The notes below the pieces were generated by a model. It saw nothing but the letters and a program-made list of their open reading frames with translations. It did no database searches and was not told where the DNA came from. Shown here piece after piece: positions 1-5,502 of a stretch of 6,210 nt of DNA. Position 1 is the stretch's first letter. Each line of letters begins with the position of its first letter. Location of the stretch: positions 1 to 6,210 of the forward strand of contig JAZRAG010000023.1 in the NCBI GenBank assembly GCA_045634445.1, in the 5' to 3' direction. The translations under genes and the position numbers were made by a program. Origin of the DNA: Spyradenecus sp045634445. Its GTDB lineage: Bacteria > Verrucomicrobiota > Kiritimatiellia > RFP12 > DVOR01.

Positions 1-1878
1 GAAATGCGCGAACTCTTGGGCTGCAAAGTGGTCTCCCGCTGCACGGCAAGCAAGCCGTGGTGGAAGTTCTGGGAGTCTTCCGTGACGTACGCTCCTGCAG
101 GCATCACCCTTAGCATCTGCGATGACGCACGTTTGGGCGACGAAGGTTACACCCTCGACGTTACTGCAAATGGCGTGAAGATCGCCGCAAAGACGCAGAC
201 CGGCCTCTTCTGGGGTACGCGTTCGCTCTTGCAGATGGCAGTCGCTGGCAAGGGTAAGGTGCCGTGCGGTAGCGCGCTCGATATTCCGCGTTACAAAGTG
301 CGTGGTTTCCTTTTAGACGTGGGCCGTTTGCCGATCCCGATGTCGTACTTGCGCGATGTGGTGAAGTACATGGCTTGGTACAAGATGAATGACCTCCACA
401 TTCACTTGAACGACAACTTCATCTTCCTTGAAGACTACGTGAAGGCAGGCAAAGACCCCTTGCAGGTGGCTTACTCTGCATTCCGTTTGGAATCCAATGT
501 CGTGGGTGAAAACGGTCAGAAGTTGACCGCAGACGATCTCTCCTACACGAAGGCCGAATTCCGCGACTTCATCGCCTACGCAAATCGCCAGGGTGTGAAG
601 ATTATTCCTGAATTTGATACGCCTGCACACGCTTTGGCCTTCACCAAGGTGCGCCCAGACTTGATCTACAAGAGCAACAACCTTCGCGGCGCTGAAATGC
701 TTGACGCCACCAATCCCGCTACGCGTGACTTTGTGGAAAGCATTTTTGAACAATACCTCTTGCCACAGGATGGCCAGCCCGCAGTCTTTGAAGGTTGCGA
801 CGTGATGCACGTGGGCGCTGACGAATTCCATGGTAATGCCGAACACTACCGCTCTTATGCCGCTTGGATCTTGAAGATGGTCCAGAGCAAGGGCTACACT
901 CCTCGTATTTGGGGTAGTATGAACGAAAAGAAGGGTTCGACGATTGTCTCTGGTAAGGGCGCTCAGATGAACCTCTGGAACGGCTCTTGGGCTAAGGCTT
1001 GGGACTCAATTCATCAGGGCTTTGACGTGATTAACACGACCGATGGCGCACTCTACATCGTGCCCTTCGCGAACTATTACCGCATGGACTTCCGTCAGTC
1101 CGCGATTTATACGCATTGGCGTGTGAATGAAATCGCTGGACAGGTTGTGCCGTCGGGTCATCCGCAGATGTTGGGTGGCGTCTTTGGCATCTGGAATGAC
1201 ATGATTGACCAGCGCTACGCAGGCTACTGCTCCTATGATATTTGGAACATGTTCTCCACCTCCGTGGACGTGTTGGCTGGCAAGTTCTGGGGTTGCGATG
1301 TGCCCGATGTCAATTACGATGCACACGTGGCACGATTGAAGACCATTGGTACTGTGCCCTGCATTAATCCTTACTATCTCTGGGAAGATGGTAAGACTTA
1401 CACCTGTACGCCCGCAACGCTCCCCTGCAAGATGGGCCAGCCCTCTATGGGCCCCAACTATACGTTGAAGATGACTGTGCAGCTTGATGCCGAAACTCCT
1501 GGCGAAGAACAAGTGTTGCTCAAGTCCTCTGAAGGCGTCTTCTGCGCCGCACTCAAGGATGGCACAATCGGTTTCCGTCGCGATGACAGCATGGAATTCT
1601 CCTTCAACTGCAAGCTCCCTGTGGGCAAGACCGTCACCTTGGAACTCATCGGTGAGCCTGGTCGCACGCAGCTCCTTATGGATGGCCAGCCTTGCGGTCC
1701 TTGCACCATGACGCGCTTCCACAAGAACTCCGAAGGCCTCGTGACTACCTTTGTGTTGCCATTGGATGAAGTGGGCACCTCTTTCAAGGGTAAAGTACTC
1801 TCTCTTGAAGCTAAGCACGCCAAGCCCGCTGGCCCCACGCCTGATCCGAATGATCCGCGCGTGAAAAAGGCTCAGTAA
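1..1878 (+). CDS. GH20 family beta-N-acetylhexosaminidase / lacto-N-biosidase-like glycosidase, 5'-truncated by the window edge
   Basis: This is a retaining exo-glycosidase that removes terminal N-acetylhexosamine-type units by substrate-assisted catalysis. Residues are counted from the ATG at position 4. Residues ~10-92 look like the end of a GH20b domain. The catalytic barrel follows: the R-G-x-x-L-D-V-x-R motif at 100-108, N-D-L-H-I-H-L-N-D at 129-137, I-I-P-E-F-D-T-P at 200-207 and the catalytic D273-E274 in HVGADEF. Active-site type tryptophans lie at 303, 325 and 397. The stretch around WGS, NLWNG and LYIVP...YY recalls the lacto-N-biosidase branch of GH20, from memory of the family. 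Residues ~480-605 form a probable LamG/concanavalin-like beta-sandwich, followed by a Pro-rich charged tail. No signal peptide or ribosome site is visible, and codon 1-3 (GAA) is in frame, so the true start is almost certainly upstream. GH20 membership is very secure; substrate is uncertain (chitobiose, mucin or milk-type glycans). Confidence 0.93.
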   Translation, partial: EMRELLGCKVVSRCTASKPWWKFWESSVTYAPAGITLSICDDARLGDEGYTLDVTANGVKIAAKTQTGLFWGTRSLLQMAVAGKGKVPCGSALDIPRYKVRGFLLDVGRLPIPMSYLRDVVKYMAWYKMNDLHIHLNDNFIFLEDYVKAGKDPLQVAYSAFRLESNVVGENGQKLTADDLSYTKAEFRDFIAYANRQGVKIIPEFDTPAHALAFTKVRPDLIYKSNNLRGAEMLDATNPATRDFVESIFEQYLLPQDGQPAVFEGCDVMHVGADEFHGNAEHYRSYAAWILKMVQSKGYTPRIWGSMNEKKGSTIVSGKGAQMNLWNGSWAKAWDSIHQGFDVINTTDGALYIVPFANYYRMDFRQSAIYTHWRVNEIAGQVVPSGHPQMLGGVFGIWNDMIDQRYAGYCSYDIWNMFSTSVDVLAGKFWGCDVPDVNYDAHVARLKTIGTVPCINPYYLWEDGKTYTCTPATLPCKMGQPSMGPNYTLKMTVQLDAETPGEEQVLLKSSEGVFCAALKDGTIGFRRDDSMEFSFNCKLPVGKTVTLELIGEPGRTQLLMDGQPCGPCTMTRFHKNSEGLVTTFVLPLDEVGTSFKGKVLSLEAKHAKPAGPTPDPNDPRVKKAQ

Positions 1879-1898
1879 GCAATACTTCACAAGTTTGA

Positions 1899-1939
1899 AA
1901 ACAAATCAGCCGCATCGAGGAGATGCGGCTGATTTGTTT
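1899..1939. terminator. Bidirectional intrinsic terminator between convergent genes
   Basis: A perfect 18-bp inverted repeat (1899-1916 with 1922-1939) encloses the 5-base loop GAGGA. The stem has a GC-rich centre and A/T-rich ends: the plus-strand transcript ends it with TTTGTTT, and the minus-strand transcript leaves it through TTTGTTTTC. It starts 20 bases after the GH20 stop codon and about 50 bases beyond the M16 peptidase stop, so it can serve both converging transcripts. The U-tracts are interrupted and partly inside the stem, so efficiency is inferred. Confidence 0.85.
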
Positions 1940-1988
1940 AAGCAGTGGTAGTAGTTGCTGAAAACGAAAAGCAAATAACAAAAAACGC

Positions 1989-3269
1989 TTAGTACGTCAT
2001 CAACTTCGCCCACGCTTCATCGCTACGTTTAAGCGATTCGGGCGCGACGACCGCGAGGGAGAGGCGCTCAGGCGTGAGGATTTCCGCGGCGAGTTGTTGG
2101 ATGTCCTGCGCTGTTACAGAACGGAAGCTCTCAAGCGTTGCCTGCGGATCATACGGCAAATCAAAGAGTACGCGACCAGCAAGCCAGTTGATGGGGGCGT
2201 TGTCCATGCGCAAACGGAAACGACCGCAGAGATAATCGCGCGTACGACGCAGTTCTGCAGCGGACATGGGCTTTTCCATCATCTTGCGCACTTCGGCAAG
2301 AATTGCCTTTGTGCACTTAGCAGACTTTGCAGCTTCGCAACCTGCAGTAATGAGTAAAGCGCCAGTATCAATACAGAGCATAGAGCCGCTGTGGATGCTA
2401 TAGCAGTAGCCCTTGCGTTCGCGGATGTTTTGGAAAAGGCGCGACATCATCGTTTCGCCAAGGGCGCATGAGAGCAATGAAAGCACAGGCAAGCGAGCAG
2501 TATCCATCAACCCAAATGCACGCCAACCGAAAGCGAGTTGCGTCTGATTGATAGCACGACGCGTAACGCTTAAAGCATCCTGCGGACAAGCGCGAGAGAA
2601 GGGTTCGGGTTCGCGTAAGTTGTCAGGATCGCGCAAGTGTGCGGTCATCTTTTCCACAGCCTTAACGCACTTATCGTGGCGGATTCGTCCAGCGAAGGAG
2701 AAGAGTGTGCGACTCGGGGCATACTGCGAGGCGCGATAGGCGAGGAGTGCATCGCGTGAGATATTCTGCAAGATGTTCTCCTTTGGGCCCAGAATCGGAC
2801 GACCCAAGGGATGACCAGACCACAACTGCGAACTCAAATGTTCGATGGCGACGCTATCAGGGAGGTCGTCATACATGTGGATTTCTTCTGCAATGACCTG
2901 ACGTTCGCGATTGAGTTCCTTCTCGTCAAAGGTGGAATTGTAGAAGAGATCGTTTAACACTTCCAATGTTGAAAAGGCCTTGTCATATGGTACTTTAGCG
3001 TAGTAGCACGTATTGTCTTTATCCGTAAAGGCATTAATTACGCCACCTTGACCTTCAATCGCGTGCGAAATAGCCTTAGCATTGCGCTTCTTCGTGCCCT
3101 TAAAGAGCATATGCTCGATAAAGTGACTCGCGCCATTCAGCGCTTCGGTTTCATTACGACTACCTACGCGTGCATGAATTGAGACTTGTACGCTTTCAGC
3201 AGAAGGCTTTTCAAGAGTGGCAACTTTAATGCCGTTGGGGAGGGTGGTAACGTGGAAGGAATCAAGCAT
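1989..3269 (-). CDS. M16B family zinc metallopeptidase (insulinase / processing-peptidase-like)
   Basis: This 426-residue protein is a single-chain peptidase of the mitochondrial-processing-peptidase/YmxG type, close to the usual ~410-430 residues of bacterial M16B enzymes. The inverted zinc motif H49-F-I-E52-H53 is intact. The third zinc ligand is E129, in VIAEEIHMYDD, at the family spacing of 76 residues after H53. The C-terminal half keeps the substrate-site region R-E-R-K-G-Y-C-Y (283-290), so both halves of a catalytically competent homodimer subunit are present. No signal peptide or membrane segment is seen, so it should be cytoplasmic. M16 enzymes form clam-shell chambers that cut peptides and small unfolded proteins; the substrate here is unknown. 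It is the last gene of the operon, 13 bases after the ABC gene. No Shine-Dalgarno sequence precedes the ATG, which suggests translation coupled to the upstream gene. The start is chosen because the next residues reach the family-typical LPNGI segment at once. Confidence 0.93.
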   Translation of the reverse strand: MLDSFHVTTLPNGIKVATLEKPSAESVQVSIHARVGSRNETEALNGASHFIEHMLFKGTKKRNAKAISHAIEGQGGVINAFTDKDNTCYYAKVPYDKAFSTLEVLNDLFYNSTFDEKELNRERQVIAEEIHMYDDLPDSVAIEHLSSQLWSGHPLGRPILGPKENILQNISRDALLAYRASQYAPSRTLFSFAGRIRHDKCVKAVEKMTAHLRDPDNLREPEPFSRACPQDALSVTRRAINQTQLAFGWRAFGLMDTARLPVLSLLSCALGETMMSRLFQNIRERKGYCYSIHSGSMLCIDTGALLITAGCEAAKSAKCTKAILAEVRKMMEKPMSAAELRRTRDYLCGRFRLRMDNAPINWLAGRVLFDLPYDPQATLESFRSVTAQDIQQLAAEILTPERLSLAVVAPESLKRSDEAWAKLMTY

Positions 3270-3282
3270 AGTGTGAGTATTA

Positions 3283-4647
3283 TTAGACGCCGAGGCGTAA
3301 GTGGTAGTTAAAGCCTACTGGAATGTGTTCAGGGCGATGTGCGATGCAAAGCACGGTCAGGGTAGGGAGTGCCTTGAGTAATTGACTAATTAAGCGCAAC
3401 ATCTTCTTGCGTTCGGTAGGCTCCAAATTCAAACATGGCTCATCTAAAAGCAAGATGTCGGGCTTCGCAACGAGTGCGCGAATAATCAACACCAAGCGAA
3501 TCAAGCCTGCTGAAAGGGTGCCAAGCGTGTCGTGTAAGCGCTCATGAAGGCCAAGCTCGGTGAGCAATTCGCGAGCATACTTGCGTTGGGCGGCAGTGGG
3601 CGCCTTACGGTTGCCTTCCTTGGTGAAGAGGGCAGAGAAGACCACCGCTTCAACGGTTTGGGTGGTATCAATGACACTCTGCGCTTCAGGGGAAACGCTT
3701 GCGATGCGCGAACGGATACTCCAAAGCGGCACACCTGGCCCAATGCGCTTGCCAAAACGTGTAATATCGCAGGCATAAGCGTAGGGATTGTCGCCAGAGA
3801 TAAGCGAGAAGAGGGTGGTCTTGCCAGAACCATTCGGTCCTGTGATGACCCAACGTTCCCCTTGGTGCACTTCCCAATCTAATCCGTGGAAGAGTTCTTT
3901 CTTCCCTGGCTTATGGGAAAGCGCGCGCACTTCTAAAATGCACGGTGTTTCCAAAGAGGGGGGATTCTTCTTAAAGGCGAGCTTCTCACTCGTGCGCGGT
4001 GGCGGAGTGTAGCGTCCTTGCGAGGCGATGGTGCACGCTTTTAAGCGCAAACGATGGGTGACAAAGTCGGGGATTTCATCTTCGTTGCGCACGGTGATGA
4101 TAATCGTTTTACCTTCTTTGGCGAGGCGTGCAAGCGTTTGGGTGAGCGCATCGCGCATCTCTTCATCGAGACCTGCGTAGGGATCGTCCAAGACTAAAAT
4201 CGGAGCCTGACGTAAAATTGCGCGCGCTAAGAGCAAGCGACGTTGTTCGCCATTGCTCAAGTGTACAGTCCACGAATCTAACAACGGAGAGAGTTGTAGT
4301 GTTTCAATGAGCCACTCACGCAGTTTGGCGAAGGCTGCGCGTTCTTTCTTTTCGGGGGGACGTACTTCAAAGGGGCTTACGCAGTTGATAGACTCGTAGG
4401 TGAGGCGTTCGGCAACCGTCTTGAAATCGTACTCAATGGAGGCGTAATAACGCACTTCTGCCCAATCGCTTCCTGCAGAAGCGGCTTGATCATTGAAGGT
4501 GACGAGGGTTACAAGGTCAGCATAATAACGGGAGAGTTGCGTTACAATCCACGTTTTGCCGCTTGCCATTGGGCCAGAAATGACCCACTGTTCATTGGCC
4601 TTAATGCGCCACTCGTTGCCGTTAAAGGGGACTGTGTAGGTACTCAT
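3283..4647 (-). CDS. Tandem ABC ATPase without membrane domain, ModF/PhrA-like
   Basis: The protein has 454 residues with two nucleotide-binding domains and no transmembrane segment, the arrangement of the ModF/PhrA group, whose role is poorly defined. Domain 1 (about 1-205): Walker A GPMASGKT at 25-32, signature LSNGEQ at 130-135, Walker B ILVLDD at 150-155 and D-loop GLD at 159-161. Domain 2 (about 236-454): Walker A GPNGSGKT at 270-277, a V-S-P-E-A-Q segment at 318-323 in the Q-loop region, Walker B ILLLDE at 398-403 and H-loop H437. Domain 1 has Asp instead of the catalytic Glu after Walker B and lacks the H-loop histidine (IITVRNEDE). Domain 2 has LSAGL in place of an LSGGQ-type signature. 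The start ATG overlaps the MarC stop in ATGA, and no strong ribosome site is present. The name ModF is by architecture and resemblance only; no molybdate genes are nearby, so no symbol is given. Alternatives are an ABCF-like or other soluble regulatory ATPase, less likely because the long inter-domain linker typical of ABCF is absent. Confidence 0.88.
   Translation of the reverse strand: MSTYTVPFNGNEWRIKANEQWVISGPMASGKTWIVTQLSRYYADLVTLVTFNDQAASAGSDWAEVRYYASIEYDFKTVAERLTYESINCVSPFEVRPPEKKERAAFAKLREWLIETLQLSPLLDSWTVHLSNGEQRRLLLARAILRQAPILVLDDPYAGLDEEMRDALTQTLARLAKEGKTIIITVRNEDEIPDFVTHRLRLKACTIASQGRYTPPPRTSEKLAFKKNPPSLETPCILEVRALSHKPGKKELFHGLDWEVHQGERWVITGPNGSGKTTLFSLISGDNPYAYACDITRFGKRIGPGVPLWSIRSRIASVSPEAQSVIDTTQTVEAVVFSALFTKEGNRKAPTAAQRKYARELLTELGLHERLHDTLGTLSAGLIRLVLIIRALVAKPDILLLDEPCLNLEPTERKKMLRLISQLLKALPTLTVLCIAHRPEHIPVGFNYHLRLGV
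4644..4647 (-). promoter_or_regulatory. ATGA stop-start overlap, translational coupling
   Basis: The MarC stop TGA and the ABC ATPase start ATG share bases in the minus-strand sequence ATGA. With no clear Shine-Dalgarno ahead of the ABC start, reinitiation by ribosomes finishing MarC is the likely way it is translated, tying the amounts of the two proteins. Confidence 0.75.
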
Positions 4648-5312
4648 TGGGCAACCGCTTCAAGGATTTTGGCGCCAACAGCAGACTTGTCCAAGAAGGC
4701 AAAGAGACCGCGCGCAATCATTTGTGCCGCCATGGCCATCAAAATGACACCAGAGACCTTCGAGAAGATGCGAATGATATTCTTACCGAAGATGCGTTCG
4801 AAGGTTTCTGCGAAGAAGAGAATCGTACCCAATGCAAGGATTGCGCCGAAGAAACCAACAATGCCGAATGCAAAGGTAAACCACGAAACTTCGGGCGATT
4901 TAAGAGCTTCTGCACCGATAATGATGATTGGCGAAACGCAGGCTGGGCCCATGATGATGGGAATGCCTAAAGGCACTACGATAATTTCGCGGACGCTCTT
5001 CGGGCGTGAAGTCGCAGTAGGCGTGTCGCTGCCGAGTGCGAGTTTCTGTGCCATAATCATCAAAAGAACACCTGCTCCAATGCGGAAACCGTCAAGATCC
5101 AAGCCGAAGAGGTTCAAGAAGGCATTGCCGGCGAAGTAGGAGATAACGGCCACCACAAGCACCACGTAGGTGACATGCACTGCGACATAGCGCATATCCT
5201 TACGGCTCGCACCTTCCGTAAGGGAGAGAAACATGTTCAGTACGAAGAACGGACAAAAGAGAAAGAAGAGCTTAACGAAGTTGCCCCAAGCAAACAAAAG
5301 TGCGTCACTCAT
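4644..5312 (-). CDS. MarC family (UPF0056) integral membrane protein
   Basis: This is a 222-residue multi-pass inner-membrane protein of the MarC/UPF0056 family, whose function is not established. The old link of MarC to multiple antibiotic resistance in E. coli was not upheld. Hydrophobic segments, counted from the chosen start, lie at about 6-30, 44-62, 76-92, 112-134, 144-167 and 182-206, giving the six expected spans. Family hallmarks include F-R-I-G-A-G-V-L-L at 76-84 and V-P-L-G-I-P-I-I-M-G-P at 113-123. Length fits the family norm of about 200-220. The start at 5312 is preferred because GGAGG lies four bases ahead of the ATG. A possible GTG start at 5348 would add 12 residues, but it has no ribosome site and lies upstream of the likely -10 element. 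It is the first gene of an operon with the ABC ATPase and the M16 peptidase. Confidence 0.9.
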   Translation of the reverse strand: MSDALLFAWGNFVKLFFLFCPFFVLNMFLSLTEGASRKDMRYVAVHVTYVVLVVAVISYFAGNAFLNLFGLDLDGFRIGAGVLLMIMAQKLALGSDTPTATSRPKSVREIIVVPLGIPIIMGPACVSPIIIIGAEALKSPEVSWFTFAFGIVGFFGAILALGTILFFAETFERIFGKNIIRIFSKVSGVILMAMAAQMIARGLFAFLDKSAVGAKILEAVAQ

Positions 5313-5316
5313 AAAA

Positions 5317-5321
5317 CCTCC
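5317..5321 (-). promoter_or_regulatory. Shine-Dalgarno of the MarC gene (decides the start)
   Basis: The minus strand reads GGAGG, four bases from the ATG at 5312. This full match to the 16S tail selects that ATG over the upstream GTG at 5348. It is the only strong ribosome site in the three-gene operon. Confidence 0.8.
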
Positions 5322-5338
5322 ATACAATAATACCTGCA

Positions 5339-5367
5339 AGTATACCACTAATTAGGGTAAATGCCAT
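5339..5367 (-). promoter_or_regulatory. Candidate sigma-70-type promoter of the MarC-ABC-M16 operon
   Basis: On the minus strand the -35-like ATGGCA (5362-5367, 4 of 6 matches to TTGACA) is followed after 17 bases by TATACT (5339-5344). TATACT is preceded by TGG, an extended -10 element. Transcription would start near 5332, leaving a leader of about 20 bases that contains the GGAGG site. This is predicted by pattern only. Confidence 0.5.
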
Positions 5368-5427
5368 CTCTTTTTTTATCTAAAAGTATACAAATCTCGT
5401 ATTTTCTTTAGAAGCGCGGAATCAGAC

Positions 5428-5456
5428 TTCAAATGTGTGCATAAATGCGATACAAT
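5428..5456 (+). promoter_or_regulatory. Candidate promoter of the CBM9-like gene
   Basis: The -35-like TTCAAA (5428-5433, 4 of 6) and the -10 TACAAT (5451-5456, 5 of 6) are 17 bases apart. The leader to the ATG at 5503 would be about 40 bases. The spacer contains the small palindrome GCAT-AA-ATGC (5439-5448), which could be an operator half-site pair or chance. This is pattern-based only. Confidence 0.5.
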
Positions 5457-5491
5457 TTAGACTCAGTGCGCGATTCGTGAGTAAAGCAGAA

Positions 5492-5497
5492 AGAGGA
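5492..5497 (+). promoter_or_regulatory. Shine-Dalgarno of the CBM9-like gene
   Basis: AGAGGA ends five bases before the ATG at 5503. It supports this start, which also puts a signal peptide at the N-terminus. Confidence 0.7.
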
Positions 5498-5502
5498 CGA
5501 CA

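Larger units (their letters stand above)
5313..5502. other. Divergent intergenic regulatory region
   Basis: This 190-base A/T-rich region separates the divergent MarC operon and the CBM9-like gene. It holds back-to-back candidate promoters whose -35 elements are about 60 bases apart, a T7 run at 5371-5377, and an imperfect inverted repeat between the promoters (CTAAA...ATAC at 5380-5391 facing GTAT...TTTAG at 5399-5411). No RNA gene or short coding frame with a credible start was seen in it. Confidence 0.6.

Noticed and set aside
313..846. Open frame of 177 codons on the minus strand inside the GH20 gene
   Set aside because: It is a shadow frame opposite the catalytic barrel, with a His/Val-rich product and no domain or start signal.
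1006..1890. Long open frame (294 codons) on the minus strand, antisense to the GH20 gene
   Set aside because: It lies wholly over a gene with intact catalytic motifs, its product is rich in His/Arg/Ala without any recognisable domain, and it is open because of the strong wobble bias of the sense gene.
1986..2034. CGCTTA (1986-1991) and TAAGCG (2029-2034) as a second hairpin at the end of the M16 gene
   Set aside because: There are only six pairs around a 37-base loop inside coding sequence; the 18-bp stem nearby is a far better terminator.
3283..4647. Naming the ABC gene modF and inferring molybdate transport
   Set aside because: No modA, modB, modC or molybdate-binding domain is in the window, and the two-domain soluble architecture alone does not show the substrate.
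4486..5139. Open frame of 217 codons on the plus strand across the MarC/ABC junction
   Set aside because: It is antisense to two recognisable genes, and its Lys/Pro/Met-rich product matches no family. No promoter or ribosome site was seen.
5313..5348. Twelve-residue N-terminal extension of MarC from a GTG at 5348
   Set aside because: No ribosome site precedes it, it lies upstream of the candidate -10, and the ATG at 5312 has GGAGG just ahead of it.
5439..5448. Palindrome GCAT-AA-ATGC as a defined operator
   Set aside because: Four-base arms are expected by chance; it is mentioned only as part of the promoter spacer.
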